Shown here: piece by piece, positions 48,264 through 57,254 of the stretch | Layout of the letters: every line of letters begins with the position of its first letter | Numbering within the stretch: position 1 is the first letter of the stretch | Assembly (NCBI GenBank): GCA_039184865.1 | Contig: JBCDAV010000024.1 | Coordinates: 1-64,000 of the forward strand | DNA: 64,000 nt | From: Thermohalobaculum sp039184865 | GTDB lineage: Bacteria > Pseudomonadota > Alphaproteobacteria > Rhodobacterales > Rhodobacteraceae | Direction: 5' to 3' | The notes under the pieces: generated by a model | Seen by the model: only the letters and a program-made list of their open reading frames with translations | Databases searched by the model: none | What the model was told of the DNA's origin: nothing | Made by a program: the position numbers and the translations under genes

Positions 48264-49424
48264 ATGCGTTTGGCGAAGAAGTCCCGGTCACCGGAATCGT
48301 TCGACTACGTTCTGAGTGCCCATGCCTCGCGCGTATCGATGCGGCCCGTGACCAAACCGGATCAAACGCCAAGCGGACCCACCCGGATCTTCCGCAGAAT
48401 GCGCATCATCGCACCGGCTCTGATCCTGTTCTCGATAATCGTCGGCGGCATCGGCATGCACACCAATGTCGAGAGCAAACCGAGACCGGAGGCCGAGGCG
48501 ACGATCGCGCAGGTTCTCGCGGCGGGCGGACAGGTTCCGGTGGCGCTCGACAGCATCGATCAACGCTCGCTCGTGGCCGCGCGGATCGAAGCGCTCGAAG
48601 TAACGCCGGATCTGGTCGTGATCGGCGATCGAAGCTGGCAGTTCCTGCGCCAGGATCTGCGATGGGAACGCAGTCTCTTCGGCGCCTATATCGACACACT
48701 GCGCGTCTCGGACATCTGGACCATTGCCCGGCAGCTATCGGCGGCGGATCGCATGCCGAAGACCCTGGTCCTTGGCGTGTCGCCCGATTTCATTGTCACG
48801 AAACCCGGCGATCCGTCCCTTCTCGACAGGTTGGCGAACTTGGTGAGTCCCGCGTCTGAACCGGCGGTCGCCGAGATCAGCACGTCTGAGCCCGACGCCG
48901 AAACCGCGCGGGCGACAGCCAAACCCGCCGTTTCTGTGCGCCATGCCGAGTTCGACACGCTTTTCCCGGATGGATCGGTGATGTGGTCGCAGCGCCGGAC
49001 AACGGCAGAGAGCGACACGGATCTCGACCAGAAAGTCCACGCCCTGAAAAACCGGTTGAGCGCGGACGCCGGGCGCGCGCAATTCCGCCCCATCGGCGCT
49101 CTGAACTCGGTGATCGGGCACCTGAAACTCGCCGGCGTCAACGTTCATATCGTGCTCACTCCGCTCCATCCTGAGATCGACGCCGGGATCGCCGATGCGC
49201 CTGCACGCCAGACCATCGATCTCGGCACGAAACTCCTGCTGCAGACAGCGCGCACCTTCGACGTCAGCGCCATCGGTTCCTTCAGCCCGACCGACGCCGG
49301 ATGCCCGGCGGACGCCTTCGCCGATCTCGAAACGCCGGCGTCCGAGTGTCTGACGCGGCTGATCGACGACGTGCTCGGTGCGGACAGAATGCAGCCCGCA
49401 GAGATCGTGCTCTCCCTGCACTGA
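48264..49424 (+). CDS. Membrane-anchored protein of unknown function, SGNH/DltD-like pattern
   Basis: 386 residues with a single TM helix at about 48-65 (IIAPALILFSIIVGGIGMH) after a basic cytoplasmic part, leaving a large periplasmic domain. VVIGDRSWQFLRQDLRWERS and LVLGVSPDFIV resemble the early strands of DltD/AlgX-like SGNH proteins, and VHIVLTPLHPEIDAGI is in the position of the later block. A clear GDS Ser is not obvious (GDRS present). I do not assign a function; acyl transfer to a polysaccharide would be one hypothesis. The start ATG has AAAGGT upstream. Confidence 0.6.
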   Translation: MRLAKKSRSPESFDYVLSAHASRVSMRPVTKPDQTPSGPTRIFRRMRIIAPALILFSIIVGGIGMHTNVESKPRPEAEATIAQVLAAGGQVPVALDSIDQRSLVAARIEALEVTPDLVVIGDRSWQFLRQDLRWERSLFGAYIDTLRVSDIWTIARQLSAADRMPKTLVLGVSPDFIVTKPGDPSLLDRLANLVSPASEPAVAEISTSEPDAETARATAKPAVSVRHAEFDTLFPDGSVMWSQRRTTAESDTDLDQKVHALKNRLSADAGRAQFRPIGALNSVIGHLKLAGVNVHIVLTPLHPEIDAGIADAPARQTIDLGTKLLLQTARTFDVSAIGSFSPTDAGCPADAFADLETPASECLTRLIDDVLGADRMQPAEIVLSLH

Positions 49425-49607
49425 CGGATCGCGGCAACACTGCCGCGCAATCCGGAATGTTCCGGTCCTCTGGCACCGTCCACCGTCCGGGATGCGTTTC
49501 TCGTTGCCGGAAACCACGGCGACGTGACAATCGGGGTTCTTGCCGCAAATCGCATCCTCGGGGACAATGTACCCCGCAACCAGATGACGGCAGCAGATGA
49601 GACCCGG

Positions 49608-51656
49608 ATGATCGCTGAACTTGGGCACTTCGCACTTGCGCTCGCACTGATCGTAACGCTGGTCCAGTCGACAGTCCCGTTGATCGGCGCGGGAAAGGGC
49701 TGGGCCGACTGGATGCGCCTCGCAACGCCTGCCGCGATCGTGCAGTTCGGCCTCCTCGCCTTCAGTTTCGCGGCTCTCGTGCATGCCTTCGTGACGCTCG
49801 ATTTCTCCGTGAAGCTGGTGGCGACGCATGCCAACTCGCTGATGCCGGATCTCTTCAAGTTCACCTCGACCTGGGGGAACCACGAAGGGTCGATGCTGCT
49901 CTGGGTGCTGATCCTCGCGATCTACGGTGGCCTCGTCGCGGTCTTCGGACGCGATCTGCCGCTGCCGCTGAAAGCCCGAACGCTCAGCGTCCAGGCGATG
50001 ATCGCGGCCGCCTTCATCGCCTTCATCCTGTTCACCTCGAACCCGTTCGAGCGCCTGTTTCCGGTCCCGCTCGACGGGCGCGACCTGAACCCGCTGCTCC
50101 AGGACATCGGCCTCGCGATCCACCCGCCGTTTCTCTACCTCGGCTATGTCGGCCTCTCGATGGCGTTTTCCTTCGCCATTGCCGCGTTGATCGAGGGCCG
50201 CGTCGATGCCGCTTGGGCGCGCTGGGTGCGTCCGTGGACGCTGCTCGCGTGGATCAACCTGACCATCGGCATCGCGCTCGGCTCCTACTGGGCCTATTAC
50301 GAGCTCGGCTGGGGCGGCTGGTGGTTCTGGGACCCGGTCGAGAACGCATCCTTCATGCCGTGGCTCGTCTCGGCAGCCCTCCTGCACTCGGCAATCGTCG
50401 TCGAGAAGCGCGCGGCCTTGAAGGCGTGGACGATCCTTCTGGCGATCCTCGCATTCTCGCTCAGCCTCATCGGCACGTTCATCGTGCGGTCGGGCGTGCT
50501 GACCTCGGTTCATGCTTTTGCCGTCGATCCCGAGCGCGGCGTCTTCATCCTCGGCATTCTCCTGATCGCGATCTTCGGCTCGCTGGTGCTCTTTGCCTGG
50601 CGCGGGCCGGCAATGCGGTCGGAAGGCGTGTTCCAGCCGATCAGCCGAGAGGGCGCGCTGATCCTCAACAATCTGCTCCTCGCCGTCGCGACCGCCGTCG
50701 TCTTCATCGGGACCATGGCACCGCTGGTGCGCGAGTTCGTCGACGGCTCCAAGATTTCGGTCGGCGCGCCGTTCTTCGACCTTACCTTCACGCCCTTCAT
50801 GGTGCTTCTGCTCCTGGCCTTGCCGCTCGGCGCATTGCTACCTTGGAAACGCGGCGACGGTGCCAAGGTGATCTCGAAGCTCTGGTGGGCCGCCGCCGGA
50901 GCGCTGGTGATCGGCGGAATTGTCCTCGGCATCCAGACAGGCTCCGCCCTGCTCGCACCTGTCGGCATCGCCCTGGCCGCGTGGATTCTCCTCGGCGTCT
51001 TTGTCGAGCTTTATGAGCGCGGTGGGTTCGGCCGCGTATCGCCCGGCAAGGCGTTCAAGCGTCTCGCCGGCCTGCCGCGCGCCGACTGGGGCAAGGCCAT
51101 CGCCCATGCCGGGCTCGGGCTGACCGCACTCGGTATCGCCGCAGTTTCGGCGTGGGAGATCGAGGACATCCGCCTCGCCCAGCCGGGTGATGTGATCCCG
51201 CTCGGCCCCTACGAGGTGCGTTTCGAAGGTGTCGAGAACCTGCCGGTCGGCGCACCGTTCAACGCGCTGACCTGCGGCAACGCCTCGAGCGCGCTGAAAG
51301 GCGACGACGAGCGGAATTTCGAGACCACCATCGGCCGCTTCAGCCTGCTCCGCGATGGTGAGGTCATGGCCACCATGTGCCCTGAGAAACGCTTCTACCC
51401 GGTGCAGCAGATGCCCACGACCGAAGCCGCCATCGACGCCGGCCTGGCCCGCGACGTCTACCTGGTGCTCGGCGATCTTCAGCGCGAGACCGGGCAGTGG
51501 GCCGTCCGGTCGTACCTCAAGCCGCTCGCCAACTGGATCTGGATCGGCAGCTTCATCATGGCGTTCGGCGGTCTGATCAGCCTGACCGACCGGCGCTTCC
51601 GCGTCGGTGCCGCCGCCCGGCGTTCGCCAAACGCCGTCGCGGTTCCGGCGGAGTGA
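49608..51656 (+). CDS. ccmF: Cytochrome c heme lyase subunit CcmF
   Basis: About 682 residues, multi-spanning. The tryptophan-rich heme-handling motif is GWGGWWFWDPVENASFMPW, with conserved His in GNHEGSMLLWVL, HPPFLYLGYVG and VRSGVLTSVHAFAVDP. It joins heme to apocytochrome c in the periplasm with CcmH/CcmI. The upstream start at 49524 is unsupported; MIAELGHFALALAL at 49608 is the usual beginning, although 49584 is possible. ccmE, ccmI and ccmG are not adjacent; only ccmH follows, with a 4-base GTGA overlap. Confidence 0.95.
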   Translation: MIAELGHFALALALIVTLVQSTVPLIGAGKGWADWMRLATPAAIVQFGLLAFSFAALVHAFVTLDFSVKLVATHANSLMPDLFKFTSTWGNHEGSMLLWVLILAIYGGLVAVFGRDLPLPLKARTLSVQAMIAAAFIAFILFTSNPFERLFPVPLDGRDLNPLLQDIGLAIHPPFLYLGYVGLSMAFSFAIAALIEGRVDAAWARWVRPWTLLAWINLTIGIALGSYWAYYELGWGGWWFWDPVENASFMPWLVSAALLHSAIVVEKRAALKAWTILLAILAFSLSLIGTFIVRSGVLTSVHAFAVDPERGVFILGILLIAIFGSLVLFAWRGPAMRSEGVFQPISREGALILNNLLLAVATAVVFIGTMAPLVREFVDGSKISVGAPFFDLTFTPFMVLLLLALPLGALLPWKRGDGAKVISKLWWAAAGALVIGGIVLGIQTGSALLAPVGIALAAWILLGVFVELYERGGFGRVSPGKAFKRLAGLPRADWGKAIAHAGLGLTALGIAAVSAWEIEDIRLAQPGDVIPLGPYEVRFEGVENLPVGAPFNALTCGNASSALKGDDERNFETTIGRFSLLRDGEVMATMCPEKRFYPVQQMPTTEAAIDAGLARDVYLVLGDLQRETGQWAVRSYLKPLANWIWIGSFIMAFGGLISLTDRRFRVGAAARRSPNAVAVPAE

Positions 51657-52111
51657 TCTCGGTGCGCTGGTTGCTTCTCGCCATCGCGCTGTTGCTCGCA
51701 TCTCCGGCCCATGCGGTGCAGCCCGACGAGATCCTCGACGACCCGGTGCTCGAGGAGCGCGCCCGGGAAATCTCGAAGGAGATCCGCTGTCTCGTCTGCC
51801 GCAACGAAAGCATCGACGATTCGAGCGCGAGCCTTGCACGCGATCTGCGCCTTCTGGTGCGCGAGCGGCTGGTCGCGGGCGATACCGACGGCGAGGTCAG
51901 AACCTACCTGGTCGATCGCTACGGCGAATTCGTCCTGCTGAACCCGATCTTCTCACTGGCCAACGCGGCGCTCTGGATTGCCGGGCCGCTGCTGTTCGCG
52001 ATCGGTCTGATCGTCTCGATCCTCTACATCCGCGCGCGACGCCCGGAGACGCCGCAAGCGCTCAGTGACGAGGAACGCGCCGAACTCGACAGGATCCTCA
52101 AGGACCGCTGA
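51653..52111 (+). CDS. ccmH: Cytochrome c maturation protein CcmH (CcmL)
   Basis: A 152-residue thiol oxidoreductase. Signal peptide (about 1-18, ending PAHAV), then RCLVCRNESIDDS with the CxxC pair that reduces the apocytochrome heme-binding motif, and a C-terminal TM (about 103-125) with a short cytoplasmic tail. The GTG start overlaps the ccmF TGA (GTGA) with GGCGGA upstream. Translationally coupled to ccmF. Confidence 0.94.
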   Translation: MISVRWLLLAIALLLASPAHAVQPDEILDDPVLEERAREISKEIRCLVCRNESIDDSSASLARDLRLLVRERLVAGDTDGEVRTYLVDRYGEFVLLNPIFSLANAALWIAGPLLFAIGLIVSILYIRARRPETPQALSDEERAELDRILKDR

Positions 52112-52119
52112 TCGGGCCC

Positions 52120-53769
52120 TCAGATCCCGAAGCTCGACTTGATCTTGTCGCCGCCAGCCACGTTGCGCGCCACGACATCCGACAGCTTGCTGGTCTCGGA
52201 CAGGATCTTCCAGCCGACCTCCGAGAACGTGCGCGGATTGAACGTGTGCTGTGACAGCAACGGGTTCGTCAGTGCCTGACTGAAGGCATCCAGCGCCACC
52301 ATTCGGCCGATCAGCGGCGGCACCGCGGCGCGCTCGGCCACGTCCTCGGCGAACAGCCCGACGAAGAACTCGATCTTGTCGACATGGCCGTAGTGCTTCT
52401 TCAGCAGCTCGATGCGCCCGGGGTGCCCGGTGATCTGGTTGAACTCTGACACGCGCCCGTAGCCCATCGCTTCGCGATAGTCGTTGTACGTGCCGAGCCG
52501 GTTCATGCGCCCCTGAATGATCGAGGCAATCTCGACATCGACCAGAAAATCCGGCGTGTTCAGGAGCCCCATGTTCCAGGCGCGCTGGCGGCTGGCGCTG
52601 TCGATCGCCTTCGCCATGCCAAGCCCGGTCAGGATCGCGTTGTCGAAGAGTATCGCTTCGCCCGGGACCTGCCGGCCGTCGATCTCGAACACCGACGGCG
52701 TCAGCGAATGCCAGCGATAGAGCAGGTTGAATTCGATCGGTATCCAGTTCGGCTTGTTCCACTGCGCCTTCCAGCAGACCGACGGGTCGGCGCCGATCTG
52801 AAACCAGTAGGGCGAGATGTGGTTGATGTAGTCCTCGACCACGATCTTGATGAGCTGCACGATGTTGATGTTGCGCGCGGTCTGAAAGACGCGCTCGTCG
52901 TCCCAGTCCGGATACGCGGCGTCCAGCACCCCGGCCAGCCGGTTGTGCTCGCGCAGGAACAGCGTGTTCATCATCGCGGTGAACGGCGTTGTGTTGGCGC
53001 GATCCCCGGCGAAAGCGAAGATCGTCTGCTTGACATAAGCCGTGCGCTCGGCCCCGGCCTTCTCCTCGTACTTGTCGAGCCGCAGGGGCGGCCGCAGCGC
53101 CGCGAATTCGGGCTTCGGATTGCCGTTCTCGTCGAAGTATTTCGGCGCCCATTCCTCGCCGTTCTCGTCGATCTCGGACTTCATCCGGCCCTTGCGGCCC
53201 GGCTCCTCGGAGGGCGCCCTCACCGCATTCGACTGCGCACGATCGAGCCCATAGAGCGGGTTGAAATCGATATGGTGCGAGGTGTGGGTCTTCCGCTGAT
53301 CGTCGGTGTCCGTCATCAGGAAACCGTCGGTGAACCACTGCGCGAAGGACAGGAACAGCACCGTCGATGTCTCCGACATCGTCTCCTCGCCTGGTTCGAC
53401 GCGGTAGAGTTCGCGCAGGTCGTCGACCTCCGGCAACGGCCCCAGCTTGTGCCCGGGATCGCCAAGCGTCGATTGCGGCAAATGGCGCTTGTACCAGGAA
53501 CGGTCCATCAGCAGTTCCCAGGACGTGTACCCGGCCATCTGATTGTCGCTGTCGCCATGCACCGCCATGGAACCGTAAGGCGACGGCCGGGTCCGCGCCC
53601 GCATCACCGCGCGGTTGACGATCTTCTTGTTGACGATTTTTCGCAGGAACGGCACGGCCATGGCGAACCGCCAGAACGGCCGGAAATTCGAAAGCGCATA
53701 GGCCTCGATGCGGTTTCTCAGCCCGTCCGCGCTCGAATCGCGGGGCGGGTGCTGCCTGGGAAGGTTCAT
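52120..53769 (-). CDS. Animal-type heme peroxidase related to prostaglandin H synthase (cyclooxygenase-like)
   Basis: 549 residues. REHNRLAGVLDAAYPDWDDE, FQTARNINIVQLIKIVVEDY and EFNLLYRWHSLTPSVF align closely (from memory) with the core of animal cyclooxygenases. Tyr351 would be the catalytic radical Tyr (COX Tyr385), His354 the proximal heme ligand, and AFSQALTN keeps the Phe-Ser of the aspirin-site Ser530. In the distal site Gln144 is kept (FAQWFTDGF), but the catalytic distal His is Asp148. So fatty-acid oxygenation is plausible while normal peroxidase chemistry is doubtful. No signal peptide. The start ATG 53769 follows AGGAG. It lies downstream of a PhyH dioxygenase on the same strand (142-base gap). 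Confidence 0.85.
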   Translation of the reverse strand: MNLPRQHPPRDSSADGLRNRIEAYALSNFRPFWRFAMAVPFLRKIVNKKIVNRAVMRARTRPSPYGSMAVHGDSDNQMAGYTSWELLMDRSWYKRHLPQSTLGDPGHKLGPLPEVDDLRELYRVEPGEETMSETSTVLFLSFAQWFTDGFLMTDTDDQRKTHTSHHIDFNPLYGLDRAQSNAVRAPSEEPGRKGRMKSEIDENGEEWAPKYFDENGNPKPEFAALRPPLRLDKYEEKAGAERTAYVKQTIFAFAGDRANTTPFTAMMNTLFLREHNRLAGVLDAAYPDWDDERVFQTARNINIVQLIKIVVEDYINHISPYWFQIGADPSVCWKAQWNKPNWIPIEFNLLYRWHSLTPSVFEIDGRQVPGEAILFDNAILTGLGMAKAIDSASRQRAWNMGLLNTPDFLVDVEIASIIQGRMNRLGTYNDYREAMGYGRVSEFNQITGHPGRIELLKKHYGHVDKIEFFVGLFAEDVAERAAVPPLIGRMVALDAFSQALTNPLLSQHTFNPRTFSEVGWKILSETSKLSDVVARNVAGGDKIKSSFGI

Positions 53770-53911
53770 TCTGAAACTCCTGGGTGCAGTTCGTTCAGCA
53801 ATCGCAATGTATCCGCACGCCACCGAATACCCGTGACGCGGAGCAACGATGAAAGGATATCACAGCGCAGGCGGCACCCCAACGGCGGGCGTCACGCGCG
53901 GCGGAGAACGC

Positions 53912-54709
53912 TCAGGCGACGGCTTTCTGCCGATCGGCGTATTGCAGCAGCGCGTCATCGGCGACCATCTCGATCGGCGTGAAGTCCTGATGCGCCAGCC
54001 ATTCCGCGCGCGTCGGTTTCTGGATCGCATTCGAGCACGCGTTGACGGTCAGATAGACGATGTTGCGTGGATAGGGCGTGATGTTGCCCGAAGATCCGTG
54101 CACCAGATTGCCGTCGAACATCAGCATCGAGCCGGGCTTGCCCGTCGGCACCACGAGCCCGCCTTCGTCGACCAGCTTCTCGACCAGTTCGGGCGACTGC
54201 GTGTAGAGCGGGAAAGAGGTCGTCTGCGTGTCCTGACTGCTTTCCAGCACGCCGTGCTTGTGGCTGCGCGGGATCAGCATCAACGGACCGTTGAACGAGA
54301 ACACCTCGTCCAGGAAAACCGAGATGTTCATCGCCCTCGGCTCCATCATCCCGTCCTTCTCCAGCCAGTTGCCGTAGTCCTGATGCCACTGCCAGACATC
54401 GCCGGTGAACTTGGCTTTCGCGTTGATCTTGTACTGGTGGAGATAGACGTCCTCGCCCCAGAGCTGCTTCAGCGGTGCGATCAGGCGCGGGTGGCGGCCG
54501 AGAATGTCGAAGGCCTCGTTGTAGCGATGCACGGCAAAGGCCGAACGCGGCGTGCCGTTCTTCTCCAGATAGATCTCGTCGCGCTTCAGTTCGAAGACCT
54601 TGCGCGATTCGGCTTTCAGGATCGCCACTTCCTCGGCCGAGAAGTAGTCTGGCAGAAAGATCCAGCCTTCGTCGCGTAGCTGAGAGAGATGCTCGTCGCT
54701 CAGGTTCAT
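53912..54709 (-). CDS. Phytanoyl-CoA/ectoine hydroxylase-family Fe(II)/2-oxoglutarate dioxygenase
   Basis: 265 residues. Metal ligands His109 and Asp111 (WQWHQDYGNWL) and distal His204 (NLVHGSSGN), with Arg215 for 2-oxoglutarate (PYPRNIVYL). VYLHQYKINAKAKFTGD and FNGPLMLIPRSHKHG resemble EctD, but the ectoine-type WHSD is WHQD here and no ect genes adjoin, so substrate is open. The start ATG 54709 follows GGAG; a TTG upstream is rejected. Confidence 0.85.
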   Translation of the reverse strand: MNLSDEHLSQLRDEGWIFLPDYFSAEEVAILKAESRKVFELKRDEIYLEKNGTPRSAFAVHRYNEAFDILGRHPRLIAPLKQLWGEDVYLHQYKINAKAKFTGDVWQWHQDYGNWLEKDGMMEPRAMNISVFLDEVFSFNGPLMLIPRSHKHGVLESSQDTQTTSFPLYTQSPELVEKLVDEGGLVVPTGKPGSMLMFDGNLVHGSSGNITPYPRNIVYLTVNACSNAIQKPTRAEWLAHQDFTPIEMVADDALLQYADRQKAVA

Positions 54710-54850
54710 AACGATCTCCGTCTTTACCTGCGACAAGGGCTAGCAAATTGCGCCTCGACCTGCCAGCCTTGCCCCTCCGGTTGCAATCAACGCGGCCGAA
54801 CACCTTACAGGGAATTGCCAAACCCGTCCCGCTGATCAGAGGAGGATCCA

Positions 54851-56431
54851 ATGCGTAGTCTGTCAATTGCGGCCGCCGCGGCGCTCGTTGCGTCTGTGGC
54901 TCAGGCCGACACTCTCACGATCCTGCACACCAACGACTTTCACAGTCGAATCGAGCCGATCAACAAGTACGACAGCGCCTGCAAGCCCGAAGACAACGAC
55001 GCGGGCAAGTGCTTCGGCGGTTCCGCCCGGCTGATCACGGCGGTTCGCGCCGCGCGCGAGGCCTCGCCGAACGCGATGCTCGTGGATGGCGGAGACCAGT
55101 TCCAGGGCACGCTGTTCTACGCGCACTACAAGGGGCAGGCAGCCGCCGAGCTGATGAACGTCATCGGCTACGAGGCGATGACCGTCGGCAACCACGAATT
55201 CGACGACGGTCCCGAAGTGCTGCGCGACTTCGTCAAGGCCGTCGACTTCCCGATCCTGATGTCCAACGCGGATATCTCATCGGAGCCCGCGCTCAAGGGT
55301 GTCATCCAGCCCTCGATGGTGATCGAGAAAGCCGGCGTGAAATACGGTCTGATCGGACTGACGCCCGAGGACACCGGCGAGATGGCCTCGCCCGGACCGA
55401 ATGTCCGGTTCCTCGACCCGGTCGTCGCTGTGCGCGAACAGATCGCCGCGCTCGAGCAAAGCGGGATCGACCGCATCATCGTGCTGTCGCATTCGGGCTA
55501 TCACATGGATCTGGACTTCGCGGCGCAGATCGACGGCATCGACGTCATCGTCGGCGGGCACTCGCACAGCCTGCTGTCGAACAGCTCGGATCGCGCCGCC
55601 GGACCGTACCCGACATGGGTGCGCACGCCCGATGGTGGACGGACGGCAATCGTGCAGGCCTACGCCTACGGAAAGTTCCTCGGCAAACTGGACGTGACCT
55701 TCGATGACAACGGCGTGGTTGTCGAGGCGGTCGGCGAACCGATCCTGATCGACGGGCAGGTCGCCGAGGACAGTACGTTAAAGGCCCGGATCGCCGAGCT
55801 TGCCCAGCCGCTCGAGGAGGTCCGCAATCAGGTGGTGGCTGAAGCTGCCGCGCCGATCGGTGGCGACCGCGCGATCTGCCGGAGCCAGGAATGCGAGATG
55901 GGCAATCTCGTCGCCGAGGCGATGCTCGACCGCGTCAAGAGCCAGGGCATCCAGATCGCCATCCAGAACGGCGGCGGGCTGCGCGCTTCGATCGACGGCG
56001 GACCGATCACCATGGGTGAGGTGCTCACGGTGCTGCCCTTCCAGAACGCACTGTCGACCTTCGAGCTGACCGGCTCGGACGTTAAGGCCGCACTGGAGAA
56101 CGGCGTCAGCCAGATCTCGGACGGTGCCGGCCGGTTCGCCCAGGTCGCCGGGCTGCGCTATGCGTTCGATGCCAAGCGCGAGGTCGGTGACCGGGTCACC
56201 AAGGTTGAGGTCATGGCGGACGGTGACTGGGCGCCGATCGATCCGAAGGCGGTCTACGGGGTTGTGTCGAACGACTTCCTTCGGGGCGGCGGCGACGGGT
56301 ACGTGGTGTTCGCCGAGAACGCGATGAACCCGTACGATTTCGGGCCGGGCCTCGAGAGCGTCGTCGTGGAATTCCTCGTCGAGAAGGGACCGTACACGCC
56401 CATCACCGACGGCCGGATCACTGTAGAATAA
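54851..56431 (+). CDS. Periplasmic 5'-nucleotidase/UDP-sugar hydrolase
   Basis: 526 residues with a signal peptide (about 1-19, ending AQAD). The calcineurin-like phosphoesterase domain has ILHTNDFHSRIEP, DGGDQFQGT, TVGNHEFDDG and HSGYHMDLDFA, with GGHSH later; the C-terminal substrate domain includes QNGGGLRASIDGGPI and SNDFLRGGGDGYVVF. It removes phosphate from nucleotides in the periplasm for nucleoside or phosphate scavenging. AGAGGAGGA precedes the ATG. It is followed by a long hairpin. Confidence 0.94.
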   Translation: MRSLSIAAAAALVASVAQADTLTILHTNDFHSRIEPINKYDSACKPEDNDAGKCFGGSARLITAVRAAREASPNAMLVDGGDQFQGTLFYAHYKGQAAAELMNVIGYEAMTVGNHEFDDGPEVLRDFVKAVDFPILMSNADISSEPALKGVIQPSMVIEKAGVKYGLIGLTPEDTGEMASPGPNVRFLDPVVAVREQIAALEQSGIDRIIVLSHSGYHMDLDFAAQIDGIDVIVGGHSHSLLSNSSDRAAGPYPTWVRTPDGGRTAIVQAYAYGKFLGKLDVTFDDNGVVVEAVGEPILIDGQVAEDSTLKARIAELAQPLEEVRNQVVAEAAAPIGGDRAICRSQECEMGNLVAEAMLDRVKSQGIQIAIQNGGGLRASIDGGPITMGEVLTVLPFQNALSTFELTGSDVKAALENGVSQISDGAGRFAQVAGLRYAFDAKREVGDRVTKVEVMADGDWAPIDPKAVYGVVSNDFLRGGGDGYVVFAENAMNPYDFGPGLESVVVEFLVEKGPYTPITDGRITVE

Positions 56432-56438
56432 GGGTTTG

Positions 56439-56533
56439 GAGGGTGCTTTCCGTCAAAAGATTACCGATTAGTTGACTATTTTATCTCGTGCGGATAATAG
56501 TTTTCTTATCGGTAAACTTTTGACGGAGCCCTC
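56439..56533 (+). promoter_or_regulatory. 95-base near-palindrome that buries the GST ribosome-binding site
   Basis: Arms CCGTCAAAAG-A-TTACCGAT (56450-56468) and ATCGGTAA-A-CTTTTGACGG (56508-56526) pair over 18 of 19 positions. Outer GAGGG/CCCTC (56439-56443, 56529-56533) and inner ACTATT/AATAGT (56475-56480, 56496-56501) extend the fold. The right arm contains the GGAG ribosome-binding site for the GST gene (start 56536). It may also end the nucleotidase transcript. A small mobile palindrome is an alternative origin. Confidence 0.75.
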
Positions 56534-56535
56534 TG

Positions 56536-57144
56536 ATGAAACTGCACGTTTTCCCGCCTTCCCCGAACGCCAAGAAAGTGATGATGGCCGCACTCGAGGC
56601 CGGCGTCTCCCATGAGACCGTCATCGTCGATCTGACCGCAGGCGATCAGAAGAAGCCGGACTTCCTGGCGCTCAACCCCAACGGCAAGATGCCGGTGCTC
56701 GAATACGACGACGGCGAGAGCCTGTGGGAGTCGAACGCGATCACCAATCGCCTCGCATCCATGACGGACTCCGCTCTCTGGCCGAAGACGAACGCCCGCT
56801 ACGAGATCCTGCAATGGCAGTTCTGGGAGATGGCGCACTGGGCGCCCGCCACGTCTGCGTTCATCGCGGCGCATTTCTTCGATGCGCCGATTGACCGGGA
56901 AAAGGCGACCGAAACGGTGCAGATATTCGCCCGCGTACTCGACGGGCATCTCGCAGATCGCGACTGGCTCGTCGGAGACGACATGACGACTGCGGACATC
57001 TCTGTCGCCTCGACGCTGTGCTATCGCGAGGTCTGCGGCATTTCCCTCGGCACCGTGCCGAACATCGACCGCTGGATGGAGCGCATCTCCGGGCGCGAGA
57101 GCTGGAAGGCCGTCACGCAGGACGTTGTGCCCGAACCCGCCTAA
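56536..57144 (+). CDS. Glutathione S-transferase family protein
   Basis: 202 residues. An N-terminal thioredoxin-like domain (MKLHVFPPSPNAKKVMMAAL, NPNGKMPVLEYDDGESLWES with the cis-Pro and GSH-binding Glu-Ser) and an all-helical C-terminal domain (VGDDMTTADISVASTLCYRE). The catalytic residue near the N-terminus is a Ser/Pro region (PPSPNAKK). Substrate unknown; detoxification of electrophiles is typical. Translation may be controlled by the hairpin that covers its ribosome-binding site. Confidence 0.92.
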   Translation: MKLHVFPPSPNAKKVMMAALEAGVSHETVIVDLTAGDQKKPDFLALNPNGKMPVLEYDDGESLWESNAITNRLASMTDSALWPKTNARYEILQWQFWEMAHWAPATSAFIAAHFFDAPIDREKATETVQIFARVLDGHLADRDWLVGDDMTTADISVASTLCYREVCGISLGTVPNIDRWMERISGRESWKAVTQDVVPEPA

Positions 57145-57254
57145 ACCCGTCCGCGCAGCGAAGCGCCTTGGCCCGGCCACTCTGCGGCAACCGACCGCTT
57201 CCACTCTGCCGGCGGGAAAGCCACCTCTCAGCCATGGCCGAGAAGGGAAATATC

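Noticed and set aside
48735..50513. A 592-residue minus-strand frame opposite the DltD-like gene and ccmF
   Set aside because: Antisense shadow, very charged repetitive composition, while ccmF on the other strand is unmistakable.
56439..56533. Reading the palindrome only as the terminator of the nucleotidase gene
   Set aside because: The 3' arm includes the GST ribosome-binding site and no T-run follows, so a terminator alone does not explain it, although it may also stop transcription.
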